A stretch of DNA of 22,683 nt, from assembly GCA_022563615.1 (NCBI GenBank), contig JADFMZ010000004.1:1-22683 (forward strand). The letters run 5' to 3'. Numbering within the stretch: position 1 is the first letter of the stretch; every line of letters starts with the position of its first letter. Below, in pieces: positions 1-7,427 of this stretch. The position numbers and the translations under genes were made by a program. The notes beneath the pieces are model-generated. The model worked only from the letters and a program-made list of their open reading frames with translations, did not search any database and was not told the DNA's origin. The DNA comes from Planctomycetota bacterium. GTDB taxonomy: Bacteria; Planctomycetota; Phycisphaerae; UBA1845.

Positions 1-223
1 CTCCGGCCAGTGCATTGGACATGCCAGCCGCGGCGATGATGACCTCGAAGCCATCGTCCTCGGCGCCGCGGGCGAACTCCGCCACCCGCTCGGGGTTGCG
101 ATGGGCGCTCATCACCTCAACGTGCGGCTGCTGGTCAAACGCCCGAAGCTGCTCCACACATTGTTCCATCACCGGCCAATCGGAATCACTACCGAATACA
201 ACCGCGATTGTCGGTTTCGACAT
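1..223 (-). CDS. purE: PurE, N5-carboxyaminoimidazole ribonucleotide mutase (N-terminal part, cut by window edge)
   Basis: Class I PurE moves the carboxyl group of N5-CAIR to give CAIR in cytoplasmic purine synthesis. Translating the minus strand gives MSKPTIAVVFGSDSDWPVME, then a stretch containing MSAHRNPERVAEFA, then AAAGMSNALAG at the edge. GSDSDWP, SAHR(N/T)P and AAG(M/A)(S/A)xLAG are the phosphate- and substrate-binding signatures of PurE. Only about 74 of the usual 160-170 residues are inside the window; the rest lies to the left of base 1. I chose the ATG at 223 because it matches the family N-terminus. An in-frame ATG at 235 would add four residues (MEPE). Neither start has a strong Shine-Dalgarno sequence. 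The gene is divergent from the DUF2752 gene at 439. Confidence 0.9.
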   Translation of the reverse strand, partial: MSKPTIAVVFGSDSDWPVMEQCVEQLRAFDQQPHVEVMSAHRNPERVAEFARGAEDDGFEVIIAAAGMSNALAG

Positions 224-236
224 TTCAGGTTCCATG

Positions 237-339
237 CTGTAAGCGCCGGTCCAGGTTCGTCGTTGAGGCCGACCGGACTGTTGGCCGCAACTCCCGCTAT
301 TGTACATGACCCACGCGATTGAGCCATAAGCGCTTACAG
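237..339. promoter_or_regulatory. Divergent intergenic region with a 10-bp inverted repeat
   Basis: The 215-bp gap between purE and the DUF2752 gene holds CTGTAAGCGC at 237-246 and its exact reverse complement GCGCTTACAG at 330-339. The right copy overlaps the palindrome TAAGCGCTTA (327-336). The left copy lies just upstream of the purE start, where an operator could act. A small tandem repeat (TCCATAGCG twice, about 344-362) follows. No clear -35/-10 pair was found. A regulatory role is inference. Confidence 0.25.
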
Positions 340-438
340 GGCGTCCATAGCGATCCATAGCGTCCGGATTGGAAGAAGGAGCGGCGCCGGAACGACCGTT
401 TGCTTGACCGCCTTACACGGGCTCCCTACTCTTAGGCC

Positions 439-1008
439 GTGCCAGCGCTGATCCGAATTTCCAGTGCCCTCGCGCGTCCGTTCTTCCGGTCAAACGACGG
501 GCGTGACCGGCGGCGAACGGACGCCCACCCGCTGGGCCCGCTCGTGGTTCGGGTCGCGGCGAGTCACCCGGTTTGGTCCAGACTGAAAGCAGGCGCCGTC
601 CTTATCGTGTGTCTGGCCGTGCTCGGGACGGCTGTCCGTTTGGAACCCGAACGTTCCGGGTTCGGCACGGACCGGCAACTGGGTTTTGCCACCTGCAATG
701 CTTTGATGCTAACGGGATACCCCTGCCCGACATGTGGGATGACGACGGCGTTTACTCTCACCGTTCGTGGCGAGTGGGCGGCTGCCTTCCACGCCCAGCC
801 GGCCGGGTTTGCGCTGGCCCTGGCGGTGGTGCTGGCCGCCGCCGTCGCTTCGGTCACGATTGCTACCGGGAGCGTCTGGGCGGTAAACTGGTATCGAGTC
901 TCGCCGATGTGGACGGCGATCGCCTTGGTTGGGATGGTGTTGGCCGGATGGGTCTATAAGGCGGCGGCGGGATGGCTGACGGGGACGTTCCCCTTCGGAC
1001 GTTCCTGA
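439..1008 (+). CDS. DUF2752 membrane protein
   Basis: This 189-residue protein carries the DUF2752 signature GYPCPTCGMTTAF near residues 93-105 (the family pattern is CPxCGxTRA). Hydrophobic segments lie at about 50-66, 113-138 and 156-174, so it should be an inner-membrane protein with two or three helices. The function of DUF2752 is unknown; the paired cysteines could bind metal or be redox-active. The start is a GTG at 439, chosen to open the frame. The first about 45 residues are Arg-rich and poorly hydrophobic, and a later start is possible. The gene points the same way as the lipoproteins downstream, with a 67-bp gap. Confidence 0.75.
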   Translation: MPALIRISSALARPFFRSNDGRDRRRTDAHPLGPLVVRVAASHPVWSRLKAGAVLIVCLAVLGTAVRLEPERSGFGTDRQLGFATCNALMLTGYPCPTCGMTTAFTLTVRGEWAAAFHAQPAGFALALAVVLAAAVASVTIATGSVWAVNWYRVSPMWTAIALVGMVLAGWVYKAAAGWLTGTFPFGRS

Positions 1009-1075
1009 ACCATCGAAAAATGGCGGTGCGCGGAAGCGACCGGTTGAAGGCTTCGCTCGGGCGTTAGGATTACCG

Positions 1076-1741
1076 ATGCTGTATCACACCAGAGTTAGGG
1101 TTACACTCGGCAAAGCGGCGGGATGGACGCTATTGCTCTTGCTCCCGATGGTTTCCTCGTGCAACCTGCTGACGCCGCTGGTGTTCATCGGGGAGCACAA
1201 GAAGCAGATATCCGCCGAGTTCGACAAGTTTCCGCAAAAGCGCGTGGCGATTCTGGTCTGGACCGAGCCGGCTACGTTGTTCGACTATCCCCATGCGCGC
1301 TTTGAGTTGGCCACCTATGTGGCGGACAAGCTCAACGCCGAGATGACCCAACGGCAACTCGGCACCGTGGTCGTTGATCCACGCGACGTGGAGGACTTCA
1401 TTCAGAAAACTATCGAGGCTCAACTGGATCCCTACATCCTGGGTCGACATTTTGACCTGGACTACGTCGTCTTCCTCGAAATCCTGGAGATGCAAATACG
1501 GAACCCGGAAGTGCCGCAATTCTTGCGTGGCCGGGTTGAGGCGTTGGTCAGCGTCCACGATATTCGCGCCGATCCCGATGAGACGAGGCGATACGAGTTG
1601 ACGCCGGTTCAATGCGTCTTCCCCGAGGGATCTCCCGTTCTGCTCTCCGCCACAAACTCTCCTTTGATCCGCGAAGCCACCTACCGCAAGTTCGCCGAGC
1701 TGGTAGCCAGGAAGTTCTATGAGTACACCGTGGCGCTGTAA
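1076..1741 (+). CDS. Putative lipoprotein (first of a tandem pair)
   Basis: The 221-residue product starts with a lipoprotein signal: basic residues, a hydrophobic run (WTLLLLLPM) and the lipobox VSSC near residues 26-29, so it should be lipid-anchored in the cell envelope. After the signal comes KRVAILVWTEPATLFDYP, a beta strand at a position seen in CsgG/LpoB-like lipoproteins, then a helix with alternating beta segments (VVVDPRDVEDF, YVVFLEILEMQI). I do not assign it to a named family. The start ATG at 1076 has GGA seven bases upstream. The next gene begins near or inside the end of this one, so the two are probably co-transcribed. Its order (strand, helix, 'V..P.dVe.f', 'dyVvflEI') resembles the downstream lipoprotein, suggesting duplication. 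Confidence 0.7.
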   Translation: MLYHTRVRVTLGKAAGWTLLLLLPMVSSCNLLTPLVFIGEHKKQISAEFDKFPQKRVAILVWTEPATLFDYPHARFELATYVADKLNAEMTQRQLGTVVVDPRDVEDFIQKTIEAQLDPYILGRHFDLDYVVFLEILEMQIRNPEVPQFLRGRVEALVSVHDIRADPDETRRYELTPVQCVFPEGSPVLLSATNSPLIREATYRKFAELVARKFYEYTVAL

Positions 1742-1763
1742 GCATAGCCTCGAGGGGCGTGGG

Positions 1764-2453
1764 GTGGAGCGATGCGCCCCCCCAACAAGGCGTCGCCCTG
1801 GAATAGCGGCGTCTTGCGCGGTCACCGCCTGTTGCCTTCTACTGGCCGGATGCACGTACTCCGGGGGAGAGCTGTTGTACTTCCTGGGATTCGGCAAACC
1901 GAGGATGATCGAGGCGGTGTTCCGGCTGAGCCCAGGCCCCGTGCTGGTGTTCGTGGACGACGTGAACGAACGGATGGAATCGCCCAAGGCCGGGCGAAAC
2001 CTCTTCGAGGCGCTTTCCCAGGAACTGCTTCGACACGAGGCCGCCGAGCGAATCATCCCTTTGCGTACCGTGGAACAATTGCGGCAGACGATGCCCGACT
2101 TCGACAAGCGGGGTTGTCGAGAAATCGGCGAGTTGGCCGGCGCGGAGCAGGTGCTTTGGATCGAAGTACGAGACTTTCTCGCCGAGGAGCAGATCTTCGA
2201 CGCCTCCAACGCCGCCTACATCGTCGTGACGGTCAAGGTGATCAACGTCCTGGAATCCCAAAGGCGATCGCGCGTGCGCCTCTGGCCGACAAGCCCCGAC
2301 GGCTTTCTCGTAACGGCCAAGATGAACGGCAGTGAGGTCGTTACCATCGGGAACAAAGACGCCATCGGCCAGGAGCTGACGACCAGACTCGCGGGGCACA
2401 TCGCCATGCTGTTCTACGATCACCGGGCTTCGGAATTCGAACGGAAGGAATGA
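1764..2453 (+). CDS. Putative lipoprotein (second of a tandem pair)
   Basis: The frame opens at ATG 1719, which overlaps the upstream gene by 23 bp. A GTG at 1764 has GAGGGG at 1752-1757 (6-nt spacer) and gives a better-sized signal peptide: basic start, hydrophobic run, lipobox LLAGC. I prefer 1764, giving 229 residues. The mature part reads VLVFVDDVNERM, then a long helix, IIPLRTVEQLRQTMPDFD, and AEQVLWIEVRDF, the same order as in the preceding lipoprotein. The likely location is the envelope; the function is unknown. The stop codon overlaps the start of the next gene in ATGA, indicating translational coupling to the glycosyltransferase. Confidence 0.68.
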   Translation: MERCAPPTRRRPGIAASCAVTACCLLLAGCTYSGGELLYFLGFGKPRMIEAVFRLSPGPVLVFVDDVNERMESPKAGRNLFEALSQELLRHEAAERIIPLRTVEQLRQTMPDFDKRGCREIGELAGAEQVLWIEVRDFLAEEQIFDASNAAYIVVTVKVINVLESQRRSRVRLWPTSPDGFLVTAKMNGSEVVTIGNKDAIGQELTTRLAGHIAMLFYDHRASEFERKE

Positions 2454-3571
2454 CCCGGATCTGTCATCTTTTCGACCGGGACGCCGGATGGGAACAATGC
2501 AGGAGCCTGTCTCAACTCCTCGATCGGCTGCCCTCCGATCGCTTCACCTCCAGCCTCGCTGCGATCGATTCGAGCGCTGTGGACCTTTTGCGTTCGTTCG
2601 GGCGTCGCGTTGCGGTGCTCGGCCGGCGGGGATGGCCTGATGTCGTCGCCGCTCCGGCGCTCTCCCGCTTCCTCGAACGCAACGAGATCGACCTGATCCA
2701 CGCCTGGGGTGCGCGGGCGGCCCATTGCGCTCGGGCGGCGACGAAGAAACCGCTCGTGGTCGAGCTTTTCGACCCCGTCTTGGCTTCGCGCGATACCAAG
2801 CTGATTCGCACCATCGCCCAGCCGGCAGGGCTGGCCGTGGTGTGCAGTTGCGAGATCGTTCGGCGGCGGTTGATCGAGGGAGGCGTGCCGCCGGATCTCA
2901 CGCTCGTCATTCGCCCGGGCGTGGACTTCGCCCGCATCAACACCTATCGCCGAAGTGGACTTCGAAAGGAGCTGGGCCTTGGGCGCGACGACACCGTGAT
3001 CCTGGCGCCCGCGCCAGCCGGCGTCGACGATGGGCTGTTCGATGTATTGCGGGCGGCGGGAATGCTGAACTCGCTCACTCTCAACGTCCGGTTGATTCTT
3101 CCCGGCAGGTCGCGCAGCCAGCGGCGGATCGTACGGCTGGATCACGCCTTGCCCATCCCGCCGACGGTGGTTTCGCCGGGGGATGGTTTTTCAATGGAGC
3201 CGTTGATCGCGATTTCGGACATGCTCGTAACCGCCTCACGCGGGGATCTGTCTACCACCTGCATCGCCTGGGCGATGGCTTCTGAAACGGCGGTCATCGG
3301 CAGCGCCGTTCACGCGGTGGCGGAGATGATCGCCCACAAGGTCAACGGACTGCTGTTCAAACCGGTGTCCGGCAAGAGCATGGTGGTGTCGATCGCAAAG
3401 CTGCTTCAGGACCGCGAGTCTCAGGCCAAGACGAAAGAGGTCGCCAGAGGTCAGGCCTACGAAATCTTCGGCCTGCGACGCTACGTCGATCAGCATGGCG
3501 ATCTCTATGAGAACGTTCTATCCGGCAAGTCTCCGGCGGATGGAATTACCGACCCCGCCCGGACGGGGTAG
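2450..3571 (+). CDS. GT4-like glycosyltransferase with degenerate catalytic motif
   Basis: The 373-residue product has the two-Rossmann GT-B layout of family GT4. The N-domain shows DLIHAWGARAAHCA (residues 81-94), equivalent to 'D(I/V)(I/V)HxHxxxA', and the linker has LVIRPGVDFARI (152-163), the usual 'vIpnGVD'. The C-domain ends with AVHAVAEMIAHKVNGLLF, equivalent to 'GG..E.i.dg.nGlL'. GT4 enzymes carry an EX7E motif before AMA; here those positions are D266 and W274 (in CIAWAMAS), so key acidic residues are changed. It may be inactive or use another residue. It overlaps the upstream lipoprotein by ATGA. The usual role would be transfer of a nucleotide sugar to a surface glycan; the acceptor is unknown. 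Confidence 0.75.
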   Translation: MTRICHLFDRDAGWEQCRSLSQLLDRLPSDRFTSSLAAIDSSAVDLLRSFGRRVAVLGRRGWPDVVAAPALSRFLERNEIDLIHAWGARAAHCARAATKKPLVVELFDPVLASRDTKLIRTIAQPAGLAVVCSCEIVRRRLIEGGVPPDLTLVIRPGVDFARINTYRRSGLRKELGLGRDDTVILAPAPAGVDDGLFDVLRAAGMLNSLTLNVRLILPGRSRSQRRIVRLDHALPIPPTVVSPGDGFSMEPLIAISDMLVTASRGDLSTTCIAWAMASETAVIGSAVHAVAEMIAHKVNGLLFKPVSGKSMVVSIAKLLQDRESQAKTKEVARGQAYEIFGLRRYVDQHGDLYENVLSGKSPADGITDPARTG

Positions 3572-3619
3572 GGCATCATGACGCCTCAACTGGTGCGTGG
3601 CTGGCAGTGTCATGTTGCG

Positions 3620-3704
3620 GTGTGCCACTGCTTTCAAGCAGTGGCACACGGTGCTTTTCGTGAAGTTTGTGCAGTTCGTGCACTGCTCAAGAGCAGTGGC
3701 ACAC
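3620..3704 (+). repeat. Paired-hairpin repeat, copy A
   Basis: The first hairpin (3620-3649) has a perfect 14-bp stem: GTGTGCCACTGCTT, a two-base TC centre, then the complementary arm. A 28-bp linker with TTTTCGTGAAGTTTGTGCAG follows. The second hairpin (3678-3704) has CACTGCTC/GAGCAGTG arms, with GCACAC on the right. The same architecture, linker included, recurs in opposite orientation at 7951-8033. It lies between the glycosyltransferase and rsmJ and could also act as a transcription end or mRNA stabiliser, although no T-run follows. Confidence 0.8.
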
Positions 3705-3768
3705 CGATAAGACGAACCATGGCGCTGCACTAGCCGAAATGCCAGAACCCGCGTCGAAGGGGCACGAC

Positions 3769-4581
3769 ATGCCGCACACGCGAATGAACTTCGATCCGGC
3801 GCGCGTGGAAGTTGCAGCCGGGGATGGTTCATCGCCCGAGCGCGACCAGGCCGTGTGTTTGGCCAAAGAGTTGGGGCTGGCTTTTCGTGATGCAACGGAC
3901 AACTTCAGCGCCGACGCGAAGTTGTTGCTCCTGGTGACCGGGGCACGCCTCGAGCTACGCGAACCGGGCCGACGCATTGGCGGGCCGGTCTACGTGGACT
4001 TCGTCGGCGGGGCGACGGGGTATCGAAGACGCTCCGGGCGAAGTCGGGATCAGGCTATCGGGCGGGCCATCGGGCTCAGGTCCGGCGCCGGGACGGTGAT
4101 CGATGCGACTGCGGGGCTTTGTCGTGACGCCTTCCTCTTAGCCTGTTTGGGTTGCCGCGTGACGGCGATCGAGCGCTCGGCCGTGGTGGCGGCGTTGGTT
4201 CGAGACGGGCTTGCACGGGCGCGGGCGGAGAGTAAAACCGACCTCAACGACGTCCTGGATCGAATCACCCTGGTGGTGGGCGACGCCCGTGAGGCGTTGG
4301 CGGGGATGACTGGCCCTGCGGCGCCGGATGTCGTGTATCTCGACCCCATGTATTCTCAGGCCGGGCGATCGGCATTGGCCAAGAAAGAGATGCGTATTCT
4401 GCGTCGCCTCGTAGGAGATGATTCGGACGCCCCCCGCCTTCTCGAAGCGGCCCGAAACGTCGCGAGAAGGCGAGTCGTCGTCAAACGGCATCGCCACGCC
4501 CCCCCGCTGGCCGAAACGCCGGCGCTCAAGTTCCTCGGCCGGTCCGTGCGGTATGATGTGTACCTGCCCGTGGTTCGATGA
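3769..4581 (+). CDS. rsmJ: RsmJ-like 16S rRNA (guanine-N2) methyltransferase
   Basis: The product matches RsmJ, the SAM-dependent enzyme that makes m2G1516 (E. coli numbering) in 16S rRNA. From the start used here: VDFVGGATGYRRR (about 76-88), QAIGRAIGL (95-103), the SAM-binding IDATAGLCRDAF (111-122; usually GLGRDAF, so one Gly is Cys), the acidic loop IERS (134-137), and the catalytic-site LDPMY (191-195). The frame stays open back to 3667, but that part is the translated hairpin repeat. ATG 3769 has GAAGGGG at 3756-3762 and gives 270 residues, near the family length of about 250. No operon partner is evident. RsmJ is best known from Gammaproteobacteria, so its presence here is notable if the host is a planctomycete. 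Confidence 0.85.
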   Translation: MPHTRMNFDPARVEVAAGDGSSPERDQAVCLAKELGLAFRDATDNFSADAKLLLLVTGARLELREPGRRIGGPVYVDFVGGATGYRRRSGRSRDQAIGRAIGLRSGAGTVIDATAGLCRDAFLLACLGCRVTAIERSAVVAALVRDGLARARAESKTDLNDVLDRITLVVGDAREALAGMTGPAAPDVVYLDPMYSQAGRSALAKKEMRILRRLVGDDSDAPRLLEAARNVARRRVVVKRHRHAPPLAETPALKFLGRSVRYDVYLPVVR

Positions 4582-4590
4582 CTGAAAGGG

Positions 4591-4680
4591 GGTTGGAAGG
4601 TTAAAGGTTAAAGATCCAAGGACCAAGGCTGGAAGGTCTCATGCGAGATCCTTCAACCTTCCATCTTCAACCTTCAAACC
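4591..4680. repeat. Imperfect dyad element rich in AAGGTT / AACCTT
   Basis: Between rsmJ and the kinase, the left arm (4591-4606, GGTTGGAAGGTTAAAG) matches the reverse complement of the right arm (4665-4680) at 14 of 16 bases. The centre (4632-4654) is a hairpin with GAAGG-TCTC and GAGA-TCCTTC arms around ATGC. Purine-rich on the left, pyrimidine-rich on the right, it could form a long RNA hairpin. It may act as a terminator for rsmJ or be a dispersed repeat. Confidence 0.45.
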
Positions 4681-4735
4681 TCGACTTTCCGTAAGCGCCC
4701 GAGGCCATGGCGACCGATCTAGTTATTCAGGAGCC

Positions 4736-7333
4736 ATGGCGACCCACGAACCAGGAACAAGGCGTCACGCCTCGGGATCGAGTGCCGTTCATCACGGACC
4801 GGCGGCGGTGCATTCCGATTGCCCGGACGGTTTGCAGCTCGAGCGGCACGCACGGGGCGAAGCGTCTCGACACCCCCACGACGCTAGGGCGGAAGAGGCC
4901 CGCCGGCTCGACCAACACCTGAGCGAATGTCGAGCGTGTCTGTCGCGCTATCTCAAGCTGGCCCGGCGCTCGCCGGTGCCCGACATCCCCAACTGCCATA
5001 TCGTGAGCGAGATCGGTCGCGGGCGTTTCGGCGTGGTCTACAAAGCCTGGCGGCTCGAAGGAGAACCCAGCCTGGTCGCGTTGAAGATTCTGAGCGGCAC
5101 GGGTGAGATGGAGCGCAGCCGGTTCGAGCGTGAAATCGCCGTTCTCAAGAAAATCCATTCGCCACGGGTGGTCCGATGCCTCGACGCCGGAGTGACCGGG
5201 GACGCCGTGTATTTCGTCATGGATTACGTTCAAGGCGTTCACCTCGACGAATACCTGGCTTCCATGACCGACAACCTGAAGGAAAAGCTCACCATCTTCC
5301 GGCGCGTGTGCCTGGCGGTGGCTGACGCTCATGCCGCCGGAGTCGTCCATCGCGACCTGAAACCCCGCAACATCCTGATTGACGCGGACGGGCAGCCGCA
5401 CGTTCTGGATTTCGGCATCTGCACCGTGGAGACGCCGGACTGGAGCAGTTGGGCGCGTCACACCATCACCCGTGCGGGCGACATCATCGGCACGCTGCGG
5501 TACATGTCGCCGGAACAGGCCTGGGGAGGTGTGGCCGGCGCCATCGATGAACGCAGCGACATCTGGTCGCTGGGGATCATGCTTTATGAAATCGTCACTG
5601 ACGGGGACTATCCCTATTCCCTGGCCGGCACCGCCGAAAAACCGCCCCATGAGCACCTGCTCGAACAGCTTCGCAAGGAACTGCCGCGTTTGCCGCGCTT
5701 GGATCAGCACCCGAACGGGCGAGACCTCGAGATCCTTCTCGAACGCTGCCTGGCGTGGGAGCCCCGGCACCGGATCCAATCCGTCGACAAACTCAGCGAT
5801 GATCTAGCCCGCTATTGCCGGGGTAGCCGCATCAAAACCAAACGGCTGTGGATCCCCCATCGTCTCAAGCGCGTTGCCATCGGGGCTGCCACCCGTTCCC
5901 GGTGGACGTTCGCCGCAGCCTTCATGGCCCTGCTGGCGGTCACGCTTTGGTCGACGGTCTATCTGTTCCATGTTGGGTGGAATGTTTCCGGGCGCCGGAA
6001 CCTTCCGACCGCCGGCGCAAACGCGGCAACCGCTCAACCCTATTCCGTTCGCGACGCCGTCCGGGTGGTCGGCATCTTCGACGACACGATCGACGCCGTC
6101 GTGAGCTGGGCGGCCCGAAATGGAATCGACGGAGTCAGCGCCGACATCACGACCTGGCGCGGCGTGCACGGCCACCTGATGGAGCGGCTGTCGTCCGTCG
6201 GGCCCCGGGTTGTCGTTTGGGATTACTTTTTCCGAACACCCCAAGCTCATGACGCCCGTTTCGTGCAGGGGTTGACCCAACTCGAAAAAGCCGGTGTGCC
6301 GGTCGTGCTGGCGGTCGGGAACTACGGCCCGGGAGGCAGGCCCGACCTCAGTGCGGGTATCGTAGGGCCACTGGATTTGCGTCTGCGTCACGGCGGAATC
6401 ATCGCCCGAGACATGGTCAAGCGCCCCGGCGAGTTCGTATTGGCGCTGAAGCTCCCCGATGGAGCGGTGGTCCCCGGTTTGGCCCTGGCAACGATGGCGG
6501 CTGAGCTCCACCCGGACACGCGACTCGACCTCGACTGGTCGGGTCGACAGAGGAGGATCGGCTTGTTGTATGAGCTTCAGGCCGGAGCCTACCTGCGCGA
6601 GCGGGATCAGATCGAGTTGACCGGCGTTTTTCCAGCCGGCAATCGACAGGCCGTCGTCCACGCGGATGCGATTCTTGGATGCAGACGTTTCTCGCTCGAT
6701 GCCCCCGAAGCCTGGGCCGATCGGACGGTGCACTATGATGCGCTGCTGTCCTGTACCGACGCCGAGTTGGAGAGCCATGTGGGGGGAAAGTTGGTCATCT
6801 TCGGTGATATGCGCCTTGCCCGGCCGGGGTTCAAGCCGGATCGCCATTCGGTCCGGTACGCGGGGACGGGGGCGGTCGTGCAGAACGTGCCCGGGTGTCA
6901 CCTGTTGGCGGACGCCGTGGCAGGTCTGCTGGACGGAGGCTACATCCGGTCGGCCTTTCCCCTTGGGGCGCCGACGTTTGTCGGAATGCTGCTGGTTGGA
7001 TTCGTCGGATGCTTGCTGCCCATCCCGCTGGCCACGACGCGGTGGTTTCACAGCCGACCGGGACGCCGGGTCTTGTGGGTGGGACTGCTGGCGATGGTCC
7101 CGGCGTGCTGGGCGGTGATGATCGTCGCGCGAAGCTACGCCGGGGTCCATCTGTCCATGGCGGGCTTTTCTCTGCTGGCGCCGCTGGCCGGGGCACTCTG
7201 GGTCGAGTCGGCCCGAAACCGGCATCGCGTGCTGGACGGTCAGCGCCAGGTCTTCGAGCCGATGAGCGTGCCACTGGTTGGCACCCTCACACTGGCATCG
7301 AAGCCACGGACATCGCACCCAGAAGCAGGATGA
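4736..7333 (+). CDS. Membrane Ser/Thr protein kinase with zinc-finger-like N-terminus and C-terminal CHASE2 sensor
   Basis: The 865-residue protein has an N-terminal HLSECRAC motif (61-68; HxxxCxxC as in anti-sigma zinc fingers). A complete kinase domain follows at about 88-360: GRGRFGVVYK loop (94-103), VALK lysine K117, HRD at 205-207 with N212, DFG at 225-227, and GTLRYMSPEQ (252-261). A TM helix lies at about 390-411. A CHASE2 domain (about 443-740) follows, with VVGIFDDT, VVVWDYFF and VVQNVPGCHLLADAV, then three TM helices (about 743-763, 778-798, 803-823). The kinase is cytoplasmic and CHASE2 outside, so it should phosphorylate partners on an external signal. ATG 4736 is preceded by AGGAG only two bases away; GCCATGGCGACC occurs twice (4704-4715 and 4733-4744), the first with an out-of-frame ATG. 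Confidence 0.92.
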   Translation: MATHEPGTRRHASGSSAVHHGPAAVHSDCPDGLQLERHARGEASRHPHDARAEEARRLDQHLSECRACLSRYLKLARRSPVPDIPNCHIVSEIGRGRFGVVYKAWRLEGEPSLVALKILSGTGEMERSRFEREIAVLKKIHSPRVVRCLDAGVTGDAVYFVMDYVQGVHLDEYLASMTDNLKEKLTIFRRVCLAVADAHAAGVVHRDLKPRNILIDADGQPHVLDFGICTVETPDWSSWARHTITRAGDIIGTLRYMSPEQAWGGVAGAIDERSDIWSLGIMLYEIVTDGDYPYSLAGTAEKPPHEHLLEQLRKELPRLPRLDQHPNGRDLEILLERCLAWEPRHRIQSVDKLSDDLARYCRGSRIKTKRLWIPHRLKRVAIGAATRSRWTFAAAFMALLAVTLWSTVYLFHVGWNVSGRRNLPTAGANAATAQPYSVRDAVRVVGIFDDTIDAVVSWAARNGIDGVSADITTWRGVHGHLMERLSSVGPRVVVWDYFFRTPQAHDARFVQGLTQLEKAGVPVVLAVGNYGPGGRPDLSAGIVGPLDLRLRHGGIIARDMVKRPGEFVLALKLPDGAVVPGLALATMAAELHPDTRLDLDWSGRQRRIGLLYELQAGAYLRERDQIELTGVFPAGNRQAVVHADAILGCRRFSLDAPEAWADRTVHYDALLSCTDAELESHVGGKLVIFGDMRLARPGFKPDRHSVRYAGTGAVVQNVPGCHLLADAVAGLLDGGYIRSAFPLGAPTFVGMLLVGFVGCLLPIPLATTRWFHSRPGRRVLWVGLLAMVPACWAVMIVARSYAGVHLSMAGFSLLAPLAGALWVESARNRHRVLDGQRQVFEPMSVPLVGTLTLASKPRTSHPEAG

Positions 7334-7415
7334 TCGCCACCGACAGCGCCGGCACAATCCTCGACACCCACCTGATGGTCCGATCCTCGGCGGCAGACAA
7401 GGGGTAGATCAGCAT
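7287..7415 (-). CDS. Small single-helix membrane protein (42 aa)
   Basis: I do not recognise this protein. The minus strand from ATG 7415 encodes 42 residues ending at TGA (7289-7287). A charged part (AAEDRTIRWVSR) is followed by a hydrophobic run (IVPALSVAIILLLGAM), typical of a one-helix membrane protein. TAGGGAGCGG precedes the start, with GGAG about nine bases away, and contains the stop codon of the tiny ORF upstream. About 83% of its codons end in G or C, as in neighbouring genes. It overlaps the 3' end of the kinase gene by 47 bp on the opposite strand. The close coupling to the 24-codon ORF suggests one transcript. Confidence 0.45.
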   Translation of the reverse strand: MLIYPLSAAEDRTIRWVSRIVPALSVAIILLLGAMSVASMPV

Positions 7416-7427
7416 CGCAGCCGCTCC

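Noticed and set aside
1130..2209. Long minus-strand open frame of 359 codons
   Set aside because: It lies opposite two lipoprotein genes with good signals, and its translation has no family motif. It is a GC-rich shadow.
5804..7357. Long minus-strand frame of 517 codons opposite the kinase gene
   Set aside because: The plus strand carries kinase and CHASE2 motifs across the same region; the minus frame is Gly/Pro/Arg/Gln-rich and featureless.
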